NCBI GenBank assembly: GCA_025267735.1
Contig: CM046298.1
Coordinates: 29,023,866-29,087,865 of the forward strand
DNA from: Mactra quadrangularis
Taxonomy: Eukaryota > Mollusca > Bivalvia > Venerida > Mactridae
DNA length: 64,000 nt
Direction: 5' to 3'
In this document: positions 32,308 to 44,965 of the stretch, piece after piece
How the letters are laid out: each line of letters begins with the position of its first letter
Numbering within the stretch: position 1 is the first letter of the stretch
Made by a program: the position numbers and the translations under genes
The notes under the pieces: model-generated
Databases searched by the model: none
Told to the model about the DNA's origin: nothing
Seen by the model: the letters and a program-made list of their open reading frames with translations, nothing else

Positions 32308-32984
32308 ATTTTTTCACTCTATATTATCAGTTTGACGAGTTGGGTCTAATGGATGTGCGTTAAATTAAGTTTGACGATTCATACGTTTGACGAGTTGACT
32401 CACACCCGCAGCGAAATTCTGATTGATGCCAGGAATTCCAAATTAAAATCTATTTTTAGAATTTATTCCTTAACATAGACATTTTGTTTCTTAGCAATTT
32501 AAGATTTTATATCTCATTCATTTTTTATATAACTAACAGTACGTTAATAAAATTTTATTAACTGTAAAACTAAAGAAAAAATATAACATTTTACGTTTAT
32601 TTTCAACAAACATACTTAGTAAATAAATGTCGGGTGGTTGAAGCACATGGTATTGTTATCATGACAGTCAAGGTCAATCTCGACGTTTTTTGGCGTATTA
32701 TATGTTCAGAATAGGCACTTGTTAGGTAGTAAGTTGTCAAATTAAAAGGTTATACATTATTTTAACGGGATATTCTTCAATTTTCTCCAATGCACACTCG
32801 ATGTATGTATACAAGCATGGCAGATTCCTGGCACGATTATTGGTGGACTTTTATCATACACTTGTCTTCAGCTTACCCATTCATTGACAGTATAAACATG
32901 GGTATCGATTTTTTTCGATTAGATTCATTTAAAAATACAATGTACTACATTACAAATGTGCATTTATATAAATATTTCAATCTG

Positions 32985-33385
32985 ATTAAAACCCGATCTA
33001 AAATTTTACCGCTCCGCATACTCACTAATTTAGATCTGGCCTTTTCCAAACGAAGGTCACGTTTGTGTGACCTTTTCTCATCATAATATTCATGACGAAA
33101 TTGTTATGATACGTAACGTGTTTACATCATCTATGTCACGCAATTTGAAATGAGCCATCCAATCGCAGACTGTGAATAATGCCGCTTTTAAATTGGCATG
33201 AAAAACTTGTTCTAAAAATAGAAATTACAAAATCAAAATGTGATTAATAGTGTTTTCGTCTAGATTAAAGCTACGCATTGATTGGTCGACAGAAAGTTCA
33301 TCTCAATGTGACCTTCGATGACTAAGTAGAGATCCAGTACGACAACGCGAGTAGAACAGGATCTCTGTTTACGGAGATTGCAAAT
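32985..33385 (+). repeat. ~400 bp dispersed repeat, inverted copy at 47655-47995
   Basis: Shared blocks in reverse complement include 'gatctggccttttccaaacg', 'catgacgaaattgttatgat', 'acgcaatttgaaatgag', 'aaaatgtgattaatagtgtt' and 'gtagagatccagtacgacaa'. The two copies lie 14.3 kb apart in opposite orientation. Non-coding; the family is not named. Confidence 0.85.
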
Positions 33386-34730
33386 ATTTGAGCTTCAAAC
33401 TAAATAATATCAATTACATAAAATTGTTACTAAAATTGGATATCACAAAACTCGAAAATCTGATAATTAATATTTGCTTTATTCAAGTACAAAATGGATT
33501 TGGTACGAATGTAAAGGTCGCGAAAATGTATTATTAATGTAATATCGACTTAAAACATGAAGACAACATGGATCATAAATTGTAGAAAGATACAGTTCTT
33601 GATACACTATTTTACATATTAGTTAAACATACACTGTACATGCAAAACTATTTAAATTTGAATAAACTAACAACAAAACTTGGCTTGATCATGCGGAGCC
33701 CAAAATCTGCCAGTTTGTCTGAACAGGTAAAATTCAATCACACCGACCCAATTGGCGGAGGATCAGGGCATATACTATAGAATGTATTTTTTTAACAGAG
33801 TTTCCAATCATCCTTATCATAAAATCGTAATGGACTGTCAACGTATACTTTGACTTTTAGGCGCGCCTTTGCTTTTATTGTTATAACTTATGTAGACACT
33901 AATTAAAGTCAGTATCGAATCGAAACTTGCTGGTCCTGAATCGAAATTGAATCGGCACCCTCGCAATCGAGTTTCGATGTATCAAATGGAATCGTTGCAA
34001 CCCCTAAAAAATAGCGTGCATGCGCATTTACATGGACGGGATTCCCCCGCGCGATGTCCTCAAGAATTTTTAAGTTAATTAACATAAAAGTGAATTATCT
34101 TCGGACATACTTATCAGATTGTTATAATTTTTTGTACACATTTTAATTTTGTCTTATTGAATATCACTACAACACTAATTTTCTTTTGGAAAGCATATAA
34201 AAACACGTAAAATCAAATCATGGGTACTACTCTTTCACGGCTACTGCTTGCATACCAGTAATGGTATTAAACAAAGTTTCCAGAATATAGCTGCAATGCA
34301 GTCATTTCATAACTTTTACTTGTTTCAAATATGCTAATTATGTTGACAAAACAAAGTTGAATTATGGTCATTTCATAAATTGAACATGGTCTACCATGTT
34401 ATGGAACTGGGGGCCAATTTACAAACGTGAGCGACCATGTTCCAAACATGTCCAAAACGTTGTGATAACATCTTATTTGGACATGTTTGAAACACGAACG
34501 ACCATGTTTGAAACATGTTTGAAATATGGTTTGACCATGATCATTTCCGTAGGGTATGAACAAGAACTCATTTGCATTACATGTTTTTGTTGATAATTTA
34601 GCAACAGATTGAATTTTTTATGTTATTTTAGCTATTTAAGGAGTAACTAGGTACAAACATCTATCAGAGACTGTTTTCTTTATATAGAATAAGTTGTAGG
34701 AGGGAGATCGTCCATAGAAATTATTTCATG
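33386..34730. other. Non-coding interval with a possible hAT-like relic
   Basis: At 33895-34012 the sequence 'gaatcgaaacttgctgg ... gttgcaacccctaaaaaa' resembles the terminal region of non-autonomous hAT-type elements and faces the 15056 fragment. At 34380-34560 'accatgttccaaacatg' type words repeat. No gene is seen. Confidence 0.35.
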
Positions 34731-34732
34731 AT

Positions 34733-34850
34733 CAAGCTCTGACAAAGAATACCCCACCTGATAATTGAATCTATGACTCTTGGATCAGTAGACTTGTGTG
34801 CTACCAATTTATCTAGCTGGACAGCTTTCAAACTAGTTTCAACAGTGCGG
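34733..34850 (-). mobile_element. tRNA-derived SINE head, diverged
   Basis: On the minus strand 'ctagataaattggtagcac' (A-box-like), 'aagtctactgatccaagag' (anticodon arm) and 'agattcaattatc' (B-box-like) follow tRNA order and match the 26912 copy over the anticodon/T-arm half. Mutations in both boxes argue against current pol III activity. Confidence 0.6.
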
Positions 34851-34908
34851 ATAGTACATGTACATTGTTATTATATTATCTATAATGTAATATTTTTTAT
34901 GTTTGCAG

Positions 34909-34983
34909 GACGTTTACCATGTGGCTGGAAGTAGTTGTTGTTTACTGTGCTGTTATATACACATATGTATGAGCTCAACATAT
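34909..34983 (+). CDS. Weak candidate terminal exon
   Basis: A good acceptor ('attttttatgtttgcag') ends at 34908. The following sequence has three readings that each stop soon: one runs ~25 codons to TGA at about 34984, one codes RLPCGWK before TAG, and one MWLEVVVVYCAVIYTYV before TGA. A T-rich stretch and AATAAA near 35336 follow, as in a 3' UTR. No homology is recognised, so this rests only on splice-site and composition cues. Confidence 0.15.
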
Positions 34984-36744
34984 TGAATAACTAGACATTG
35001 TAAAACACTCTACACAAGGAACATGGGAAAGTTGAAAGAATGAAGAGAAGACAAAGCTAAGTTTATTTTACTTTACATATTTCATACCATTATGTGTTTG
35101 GCAGTATTGTCCATTTTCTTAATCTGATGGTTCCATATTCCTGTTTTGTAATGATCTTGTCCAGAAAGTCTTTATGCTTTGTTAATTATCATTAATTTGT
35201 TTAATACAAAGATGATCTTCATGATCCCGAACCATCAAAGATTCTATATATACATTGTGTCTTGTATGGTTTTGGACCATGCTGGTCACCTTTGATTCTG
35301 CTGTATTGTTGTGTCAATGATATCTTACATGATAATAAAGTGTATTTACTCAAATTCATCTCTGGGAATTTCAATATATTTATAATATTTTTTTACAGAG
35401 AAGGTTAGGTGTAAAATTGATCTTTTTTCTTGGAATTTATCTTAAAAAGCCTATCTGTTTTTGTTCTACTTCTGTAAGGGTAAACTTTTATTCAGATGGT
35501 ACACTTATATTGTTTGGATATCATTGGCTTTTTTTCTCAACTGTCAAATATGAATAATTTCACTGTGACCACTTGCATTTAATGTTTGTTGTCTTGAATT
35601 GTGGGATTCATATTTGGTGTTTTCAGATTGGGTAGAATATACTTAAAGCTTTTTATGTTTTAATGCCTGCTTGCTGTGTCAATGTTTACCTTCATATTTT
35701 ATATAAGAGAATGTATTCTGTCATGGTGAAATTATTCAAATTTTGCAGTTTAGAAAAACAAACTATACATGTACAAGTACGTATCCCCTGATATTATTTT
35801 TGGAAATGTAACTTCTATCTTTCATTTGTGGCTACATTCATTACTTAGTGGGTTTTATATGTTTGTTGCATCACAACAGGAACATTATTCTAGAATATAC
35901 TGAACCACACAGGCTGTTGGCACGGTTCCTAAGCAAAAACACTTTGTATATAATAGTGTTTTTGATTTGGAACCATGAAGGTCGCCTGAGTTATGAAATA
36001 TTGTTATCCATGTTTATTGGTGTTCATGAAAGGGAGATAATACAGTATTGATTTTTTCTGAATAGGAAAGATACATACTGTAGTTAGTTCCCTTTGATCT
36101 ATATCAATAAACATAGTAAGTGATATTTATTTGTTTCGATGCATATAAAAGATACATGTTAATAGTGTCCAGATTGAATTACATACACAGTTTAGTAATT
36201 ATATGAAGATTATTATTTTCATGAGCTACAATATTAATGATTACTGTTTAGTTGAATTTTTATTTGAATTTTCTTTTTTTTTGTTAAGTTTTGATTTTTA
36301 CTGAATTTAAATTGACCTGTTCATTTTTCCCCTGTTCCCCGTCATCTTATACAGCCTATTTAACAATTTCAATAAGCAACTTGACTCTTTAAAACTTTTT
36401 TTAACTTTTAGTGTTATTCAGATTATGGTCAATATTTATTTTTGTTAGCATTCTTTATTCTACAGTTTGATAATGAATTGTCATTTTCATTTTTGTCATG
36501 TGAATTCATTTTTGTTGTTTCTTGAAGCGTTTAACACATTCTTAGAAAAATTAATATACATTTGTACATATTTTTGTCTTTTAAATTTTTATTTGTATTT
36601 TTAACAATCAATACTTTCTATTATACCTTCATATAAGTAAGTGAATATGCTTTTATTTTTCAATTCAAGAAATTGTTCATTTTATTTTTAATTAAGAAGT
36701 GCAATATTTTTTTACTACTCTATTAGTGCTGCTAGGATATCTTA
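34984..36744. other. T-rich non-coding interval
   Basis: By eye the + strand is markedly richer in T than A. Open frames up to 67 codons are unsupported. Candidate AATAAA hexamers occur (for example near 35336). This is consistent with intron or 3' UTR of a plus-strand transcript, but no exon is convincing. Confidence 0.4.
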
Positions 36745-36990
36745 ATTATACCCCCGCTTCAAAGAAGAGGGGGGTATACTGTTTTACCCTTGTCCGTCCG
36801 TTACAAAATTTCCGTCTCAGTTTTCTCAGCAACTATATCATGCAGCAGCCTAATACTTTGCATATTGCTTCATCCCATAGTCCCATGTGGTGTAAAGCGA
36901 TTTCATGCTCCTTGCTCATCTACTTCCTGTTTGTCGCATATTTTTAGATTTGGGCGGGGGTATCACTAGTGAGCATTAGCTCACACATTT
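36745..36990. repeat. Dispersed 'cccccgcttcaaagaag' repeat
   Basis: The block starts 'tacccccgcttcaaagaaga', 'ggggggtatactgttttacc' and ends 'gggcgggggtatcactagtg', 'gagcattagctcac'. C-rich and G-rich ends plus 'ttgtccgtccgtt' and 'gtctcagttttctcagcaac' match a repeat I recall as common in bivalve genomes. The 82-codon frame through it is not considered a gene. Confidence 0.6.
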
Positions 36991-37865
36991 ATTTATCTAA
37001 TGAATTATTTATGTGTCAGTGCAAAACTAGTTTAACTTCATGTAAATAAACGAGAAAGTAGACTTGTTTTTGCGCTGATCCATCAATATTTCTTGCATTT
37101 TATGCTGTTATCATTTACTATTCATTATAGACTTTCTCCAGGTCTCAGGTGCTGCGTTTTTCCATATTTTTTAAAATACTTTTTTTGTTACACACTTTTT
37201 AAATGGAATTTTGTAAACAAAACTTTTTTTGTACTTTTGGCAAAAAACTGTGAATGGTCTTTATAATAATACTTACATGGGAAAACCCGGACATTTGAGT
37301 TCTGGATATTGTCTATTGAACATTTGTTCTAGAATAATGTTCTTGTTGAGTTGTACAAGCATCAATCCTTAGTCTTGGATTTTGGGATAGATTATAAGGC
37401 TGCAAGGTTTGTGGAACCTGGATTTACTGGAAGTTGGTTGTGAGCCCAAGCCCCGGACGTACCGTTGATGTCACTAAGCAAGGTTGGGTGGAGTGTCGTC
37501 TGATTAGAGGGGTCATACGTAATGTTCCTGTTATCTTGTATTGGCTGGTAATTTTAGAATCTTAGATCTGGACAGTGTTGGTGGGGTTTGTAGGGATGGT
37601 AGGGAGTTGTGTGTATGGGGGGATGGAAGGGTAGGTGTGTATGGGATGGTCGGGCTGATTCATGTTGTGGGTGGGGTGAGAAATGGTGTTATCTGAAAGT
37701 ATCTGAGAAAGGCTGGTGGGTATTCCATGATTTTGTGCTAACAGGAGTTTGTAATGTTGTACAGTGAGTTGTATACAAAGAGTGACTGTACAGGGGATGA
37801 TCCAAAATTTGTACGAAGTTTTATAGTCAATGTGTTTATTTGAATGCACAACTCAGTTCAGTACT
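36991..37865. other. Non-coding, G/T-rich segment 37560-37700
   Basis: The G/T-rich segment gives a Pro/Thr/His-rich frame on the minus strand (95 codons, 37562-37849) with no known relative. The strong compositional skew explains its openness. Nothing else is supported. Confidence 0.4.
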
Positions 37866-37867
37866 TA

Positions 37868-38160
37868 GTTCACGAGTGGCGTAGCCACGAGTGAAAATGT
37901 CATTTTCTGAGCTCACAAGGTGAAATATAAATCGATCTTACACCGAAATCGGCGAATTTTCCGTTTCTTTCATGCTTAGTTTTGTGTTTAATTTGATGTA
38001 TTTTACACATATTATAACAGGACGTCATTTCTACTCCAAGTTGACGTCATTTATCTCCTAATATGACGTCATGAACGATGAAAATATAAGGTTATATTTT
38101 CACTACGATGAAAATATAAAATTTATATTTTCAATGTTTATTTTTTCATCGAATAATGCG
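37868..38160. repeat. Dispersed-type repeat with three TGACGTCA-like sites
   Basis: 'cacgagtggcgtagccacgag' is a short palindrome. After it come 'gacgtcat' three times (about 38022, 38043, 38066) and then 'gatgaaaatataa' in inverted pairs. The layout resembles a degenerate dispersed element. GACGTCA is the CREB/ATF core, but use as a regulatory site is not shown. Confidence 0.45.
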
Positions 38161-39227
38161 ACGCTTCACCATTAAGCATAAAAAAATGATAGGTTATTTA
38201 TCAGAGTTCACAATGTCGTTGTTTATGAGACAGTCTGTATTTATTAATCTGTTCCTATGAAATTATTACACTTACAGTAAGAATAATTTTCAAATTATCA
38301 AATATTAAGGCATTTTGTTTATTTTTACATTGAGTTATTTTGGTGTTTCGTTGAAATTCTACAAAATATTCTTGATTCCATACAGAAAGTTTATTTCGTT
38401 TTACTAATTGGTCATTAATATTGCGATTTAATTAGCCTTTTTGTTCTGTAATATGGTTTGGCAATACATCAATTTGACAATGCAGCCCTAGTATTTATAG
38501 CAGTACTTTTCATTTGTTACTGAATGCAACTTGTAAGTTAGATGAAATCATTGTATTGATTATATAAACATGTTTTTCTTGAGACTTAACCTTCGGTCTG
38601 TTGGCATAATTGGAGAATTAATTTATTATAGATATTGGTATGAGTATTTGTAAGCATGCAGCATGCTACAATTACTTGAATAATTGGCTCTTAAATGCTA
38701 TTGAAGTTTAGAAATTGAAGTATTTGTGAAGAAAATGCAAAAATCTAAGATTTTCTATGGTTGACCTAAGCCACACTGTCGGATACATTAAGGATGAGCC
38801 ATACAGTTTGTGTCTAGTCTGTTGCTTGGAATATTTGAAGAGACAACTCTTAGAACACCCCTTACCAAATCATTTCTGTCTAATGTTGTTGCTATTCTCA
38901 TATTGTCACTGTTGAGTCGAATGTCTTAACTTTACCTTTCCGAATTGAAGTTACGAGGTTTTGACTCAAGAATGACAATATGACTGTGTTCATGGTAAAC
39001 TTATATGATATTGGTGTACATGCGATCACCACTGTTTGCATGAAAAGATCGTACTTATGTATTATCTTTAATGTATTTTCTTCTTAGAGTCACATAGTTC
39101 TGATAATTTTGGATCATCCCTTGTACAGTATATCTATGAGGAGTGTTATGGTTTCATGACAAGTGTTTTTTGTCATTTAATGACAATTTGTACTGATCCC
39201 TTGGTCAGTTACAATTGTAACTGTATA
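38161..39227. other. AT-rich, no gene seen
   Basis: About 1.07 kb without credible coding frames, repeats or RNA signals. Confidence 0.5.
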
Positions 39228-39466
39228 CTGCACAGGTGAAAGATCCAGATATTCCTTATTACAGTATACAGAGATAATTCTCTATATATACCACAGGGAA
39301 TTGTCAAGTTACCTCCCTTTGATTTTTCAAACATACCTTTTATAGTATATAAAATTTATATACTATAAGAGATATGTTTGAAAAATCAAAGGGAGGTAAC
39401 TTGACAATTCCCTGTGGTATATACTATAATAAGGAAAATTTGGGTTTGTCACTCACCTGTGATAAA
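39228..39466. repeat. ~240 bp near-palindrome with nested arms
   Basis: The central arms 'ccacagggaattgtcaagtt', 'acctccctttgatttttcaa' (39290-39335) and their exact complement (about 39370-39417) surround 'agtatataaaatttatatact', itself palindromic. Beyond ~15 unpaired bases the pairing resumes with 'ccttattacagtat'/'atactataataagg' and then 'cacaggtga'/'tcacctgtg'. Overall arms are ~105 bp. It could be a MITE or a hairpin-forming insertion. Confidence 0.9.
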
Positions 39467-39859
39467 CTGACTTGTATACTTTAAGTATCGAAGAGTATAA
39501 AGCTGTATGTGTATGTTGCATGTGTACATATGTAAAAACTTATTTTTAGCAGTATGTTCATATGCTGCAATGTCATAAGTTTTGTGCTTTTTTGAAATTT
39601 ATTTGGCATATTATACCATGCTCAGCAACAGCTTGACTGAGCGCAGAATATCATAGGATATTTATACATCTGAAGAGTTTGCTTAAGTACATGATATGTA
39701 TGGATGTTTCCATGACTTTATCTGTGTTCTTTTTCATAGGCTAATTAACTAAAGTTTATCTTGGAATTTTTTGGGTAATTAAAATTTCAAATTAATGATA
39801 TAGGGTAAACTTTCATTAATTATTAAAAATTCAAAATATATGAAATATGAATTTGAAAA

Positions 39860-40030
39860 CATCAAATTGAATTTGAATTGCATTTGAATTTAAATTTAAT
39901 CAGGAAAATGAAATTAAATTAAATTGAATTAAACTGAATTGAAGTGAATCCAATGGAATTTATTTGAATTGAATTGAATTTTAATTGAATTCAATTGAAT
40001 TTGAATTCAATTTGTATTTTGGTTTAAGTT
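39860..40030. repeat. (AATTG/AATTT)n low-complexity tract
   Basis: Irregular 'gaattgaatt' and 'aaattgaatt' words run for ~170 bp. Simple sequence. Confidence 0.8.
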
Positions 40031-40036
40031 TGTATT

Positions 40037-40625
40037 TGAGTATTTTCAATACACTCAGTTACTTTCAAGGTTTTATTGGTCATGTGGTCTAAGATGTTGT
40101 ATCATGATCTTTTTATTCTTTTCTGCTGTGAGTTTGATATTGCTTGAATCATTTAATTGTTTATCTGTTAGGACTTCCTTTAGGTTTCATTTAAAAAATG
40201 CTTGACTTGCCAAAATATATTTTACCAGCCTCCTTTTTTTGCATACTAAACAAGGTCAATTTACCTCATTTGATATGTTGGAGTGGTAACGTGGGCATTG
40301 ATTGCCCATAGACATTGGATTGTCTATGGTTTTGCCTCTTACTTTCTGATAGCTACCTGTATATCTTTTGGGAAGTGCAAAGTTTTTTTTTGCCAAGCAG
40401 CAGCATTTAGTTAGGATATTTCATTTTGTATTTATTAGGTAGAAGTCTTTTAGATTTCACATAATTTTCCTTTATATTTTTTTCTTCATATCATTCAGTT
40501 TTAAGTTTCATGGCTGGTATGTTAGAAGCATCAAACTCACAGTTGAAAAGAACCATAAGATCATGATTCTGCAGTTTCGACCGCTTGATCAATGAAATCT
40601 TGTTAGTTATTGAGTGTATTAATAC
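40037..40625 (+). repeat. ~590 bp local duplication, copy 1
   Basis: Direct copy of 41988-42815. Shared blocks include 'ttttcaatacactc', 'ggtcaatttacctcatttga', 'atgttggagtggtaacgtgg', 'catagacattggattgtcta', 'cttactttctgatagctacc' and 'ggtatgttagaagcatcaaa'. Non-coding. Confidence 0.9.
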
Positions 40626-41039
40626 TATAGGAATTTCAAATTAATAAGATATTATAAAATTTTCATATTCTGTAGGAATTTCAAAATAGCAATCATTATT
40701 AAACTCTAATTAATGTAAAATAATTGATAAAGCATAATAAAATTTTCATGACTTACAGCATTTTTTAATAAATAAAATGTTCTAATAACTAAAGGAACCA
40801 GCCTATGATGTTAGTTTAGGACATGCTATAATTTACCGTTGACAGTTTTTAGACTTTCGGCGATCATGCTTTAGTTTCTACAAGTCGAAAACTGTCAACA
40901 ATTCAAATGCCTGACCAGTTTAACCTGAGGAGTGATACACGTGTCTCGGATTTACTACTCAGTTTATTTTTATAGGCGATAAAAGTACATGTAGTTCTGT
41001 CAACCAACTCACACGTCTTTGTTTCAGTTTTACTGACAA
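40626..41039. other. Non-coding spacer
   Basis: AT-rich. 'ttgacagttttt' near 40840 and 'aaaactgtcaaca' near 40889 form a small inverted pair. No gene. Confidence 0.45.
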
Positions 41040-41620
41040 GTATAAGTGCTAGGTATCTAAGAACTCTTCAATTGGGTTGTGGATGGGGAAAGATGGGCAG
41101 GGTGCTAAGTATTTCAGAAACACTTCAATTGGGTAGGAACGAGGAGCGATGAGTTAGGTGCTAGGTATCTTAGAAACTCTTCAATTGGGTTGTGGACGGG
41201 GAAAGATGGGCAGGGTGCTAAGTATTTCAGAAACACTTCAATTGGGTAGGAACGAGGAGCGATGAGTTAGGTGCTAGGTATCTTAGAAACTCTTCAATTG
41301 GGTTGTGGACGGGGAAAGATGGGCAGGGTGCTAAGTATTTCAGAAACACTTCAATTGGGTAGGAACGAGGAGCGATGAGTAAGGTGCTAGGTATCTTAGA
41401 AACTGCAATTGGGCCTGGACTAGGAGAGATTGGTTGGGTACTGTCTAGGAAACACTTCAATCGGGCTCGAAAGTGTTAGAATGGGAAGCGATGGGTTAGG
41501 TGCCAGGTATCTAAGAAACATATCAATTGGGCTTGGACAAGGGAAGATGGGTGGCATGTTAGGTATCTTAGAATCTCTTCAATTTGGTTTTGAGGAGGAA
41601 AGATGGATGGGGTGTTTTGA
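41040..41620 (+). repeat. ~60 bp minisatellite in 120 bp dimers
   Basis: Units alternate between 'cttcaattgggttgtggacg' + 'gggaaagatgggcagggtgc' and 'cttcaattgggtaggaacga' + 'ggagcgatgagttaggtgc', giving a ~120 bp higher-order period repeated about three times. More diverged units follow to 41620. The frames at 41227-41460 and 41430-41639 are repeat products. Confidence 0.92.
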
Positions 41621-41987
41621 TATCTACAAAACTGTTTAAAACTGCATCGTGACACAACTGTCTATTTTGCTTGTTTGTATAAACTTAGCTCATATTATAC
41701 ATGTATGTTGAAGTCTCAATCAATGATCTTACGGAATTTACAGAATTAAATTCTTGGAAAAAAACCCATAAAATTTATCAAAATCAATTAAAAACTTACA
41801 CTTCTAGCTGTAAACATTTTGGGTGCATAGTAACTGTTGTCCAATGGTATAGCATATTTCATTGGCTTCTTTTAGAAATACTCAAATAATGAACTTAATC
41901 TTAGTTTAATTGTGTGGTACTGAATGCTTGTAGTTGGTTTAATGGTCTGACTTGACCAGGTCTCATACTATGTGCAGAGTTACAGTA

Positions 41988-42815
41988 TTTTCAATACACT
42001 CGGTTACTTTCAAGATTTTATTGGTCAAGTAGTCTAAGATACTGGATCATGATCTTTAGATCCTTCTCTGCTGTGTGTTTGATATAGAAAGAATCATTTA
42101 GTTTTTTTGTGATAGGATTGTTTGCTTAGGTTTCAGTTTTTTTTCCAAAATATACTTTATCAGCCTCCTTTTTTTGCATACTAAACAAGGTCAATTTACC
42201 TCATTTGATATGTTGGAGTGGTAATGTGGGCATTGATTGCCCATAGACATTGGATTGTCTATGGTTTGCCTCTTACTTTCTGATAGCTACCTATATATCT
42301 TTTGAGGGATGCACAGTTTTTTTTTGGTGTGTTATGTGAGATAAATAGCATTTACTTTAGGTTTTTTGCATTGTTTTTTTTTTCGTATTATGTGGAATCA
42401 AATTTAAGGTCAAAATACCCCGTTTGATATGTTGGAGTGGTAACGTGGGCATTAATTGTCCATAGACATTGGATTATCTATGGTTTTGCCTCTTACTTTC
42501 TGATAGCTACCTGTATATCTTTTGGGAAGTGCAAAGTTTTTTTTGCCAGGAAGCTGCATTTAGTTAGGATATTTTCATTTTGTATTATTAGGTAGAAGTC
42601 AAAGGATATTTTCATTTTGTATTATTAGGTAGAAGTCAAACTTTTAGATTCCACATATTTTCCTTTATTGTTTTTTTTTGGACATTATTTAGTTTTAAGT
42701 TTCATGGCTGGTATGTTAGAAGCATCAAACTCACAGCAGAAAAGGACCGAAAGATCATGATTCAGCAGATTTGACCACTTGATCAATGAAATCTTGTTAG
42801 TTATCAAGTGTATTA
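41988..42815 (+). repeat. Local duplication, copy 2, with internal duplications
   Basis: This is copy 40037-40625 again, but its centre ('ggtcaa...gatagctacc...') occurs twice (about 42188-42315 and 42400-42540). A ~40 bp piece ('ggatattttcattttgtatt') is also doubled at 42567-42640. Copy 2 has therefore undergone extra tandem duplication since the split. Confidence 0.9.
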
Positions 42816-44965
42816 AAAATACTCAAATTTGGCAAAGAGTTTGAGACCTAGTCAAGAGTTCATGTGATAGTTCATAGTTGACATTTTATGCTGGAGACAA
42901 CATGGTCAGATTTCATATTTGTTAAAGTTCATATTGCATATTGAATTTCTAAAATTTGTTCTAAACAATACTATATTTGCTAAATTTATATGGAATCTAT
43001 AAACAGTCTCAAAGAGACAATCATTCTTCCACATGTGGGGAAGCATTGTGATGGAATGTTCTAGCTTATATTGGAATAGGTTGATGTAGCTTACTAAGTA
43101 AAGTACTGTATCTTTTGTCAAATAAATATCCTTTTATACTCTTTCTATAGAAAGAGGTATAGGAAAATATAGTGCAGGAACTGATATCCCAACAATTTTA
43201 TTCAGACTTAAAGTTGAATGTGTTTCCTCTGTTAGGTTTCAAAATCCAACAACTTGTTTAATATTGATAAAATTTAGTAAGACTTTTTGTTTCAATTATT
43301 TAATACCTTACAGTTTGTATACTGTTGATTGTTAAAATCACGCATCAGAATTTAATATTCATTTTAGTGAAATATTGCATTAGATGAATAAATTTACTCC
43401 TGTCTTTATTGTTATTTTCAAAAAAGACTATTCATCAACTTTTAAAAATATGAGGTTAAGAGTTTTGATAGATAAATGTAGCTTATTTTATGTTTTTTTT
43501 ATAACATTTACAAGGAACATGTATAATTCTATAGTCTTGATATACTGTTGGGTTTAAATTATCATTAACAACATCCATAGTAAGCATGGTTAATTGAATT
43601 CAGGTTATCTCCCTTGTATCAGGTAAAAAGAATATTATTATTTTCTGTTGATTATTCTCCCAGTAAGAAACTATAGTTTTGACTGTTAGAAATTATTTTA
43701 AAGTACTATATCAATTTTGATACATACAAAACATGCAGGTTAAGTTGTACTCGCTGTAAAAGTCAGACATTTATACATTATGAATGTGAGTATATTCTGA
43801 ACTCTTCTGTAATAGTTGAAGTTCATTTATTATGGTGATTACTATGATAATGTTGGTAATTGACTTCTTCCATTGTTCTGTACACTTGGAAATTGTAGAT
43901 GTTGGTGCTACATTTCGGCCCAGTTCTCTAGCTCCATGAAACTCTAATTTATACATAATGTATGAATTAGAGTGTCATCGAGCTAGCGGCCTGTCCGTGT
44001 AAGTACAAGCACTGGTATAGGGTGCAAATTATATAACTTACAAGAGCACCTCATAGATTTAAATAGTGCACAGTAGGTCTTATGCTTCCTAAGGAGGTAT
44101 ATTTCTGGTCAACAATGGCTTGGAGTTCACAAATTACGGCGCAACATATTGTTGTATGTAAGAGCGGGACTCTGTTTTGTCGTTTACTTACAAAGTCATG
44201 GTATGATACTGTATTTACTCTAGTTATAAATAAACCTGATACATTGTAGCCTAATAATGTTCGATAATACTCATTATTGTCATAATTGTCTTAATGGCAA
44301 TAGTGCCTGTTTTGTCAATTTTTTTTGGTTTAGGAGAGCATAGTTGTAGGAAATGCAACGACCACTGTTTTTATGGGTATATTTGATCTTAAACCGGTTC
44401 CTTTTTGTAAATTTTAAAAATCAAAGCGCTGGCTAAATTATTATTTTAACTGCTTAAGTAGGAAAGTTTTTGTATCAAACTATTAACTTATTTTCTTTTT
44501 GTCTTTACAATTTACTTGATTTTTTAATAAATTGAATACTCTGTACCACATGAAAAAAATAGAGAACATATTTATGTACTGAATGACCAGTCTTGTAAAG
44601 AAAACATTGAATAACTTGTTAGTAAAAACAAAGTGTGCCTCTAGGACTAAACCCATGAAAATCATGATTTACATTAAAAACAGATTAATACATTACTACT
44701 GATTCAATGTTTTTATTAAAGAGTATTGTGATATTCTTAAGATACAGTAAACACTCTATAGTATGACCCATCCTTTTGTTGTAAATTTTGTAATTAATTT
44801 TCAATTAATATATAACTAAGAAGTCATGCAATCAATGTCATCACTTGAGTTCCAATATTGTTTAATCTGTATTTACAATACAAAATAGTAGACTGCGTGT
44901 GAATAATGGTGTAGGTTTCTATAATTTCTTTTGGTCACTTCACTGAGTACACTTGTAAGTTGTAC
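42816..44965. other. AT-rich, no gene seen
   Basis: About 2.1 kb without supported genes. The word 'actctaatt(t/c)atacat' near 43941 and 'tgtatgaattagagtgtcat' near 43960 form a ~15 bp inverted pair. Frames of 60-71 codons here are unsupported. Confidence 0.45.

Larger units (their letters stand above)
29647..32400. mobile_element. ~2.75 kb non-autonomous element with ~92 bp inverted termini
   Basis: 29647-29737 and 32308-32400 are inverted copies with a few differences. Each contains three 'tcgtcaaac' words and ends internally at 'atatagagtgaaaaaa'. The body is AT-rich and lacks a transposase of its own. It contains two further elements (30333-31059 and 31062-31708). No clear target duplication was found, so the superfamily is open. 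Confidence 0.8.

Noticed and set aside
37562..37849. Pro/Thr/His-rich minus frame as a mucin-like exon
   Set aside because: Explained by G/T-rich composition of the plus strand; no splice sites or relatives noticed.
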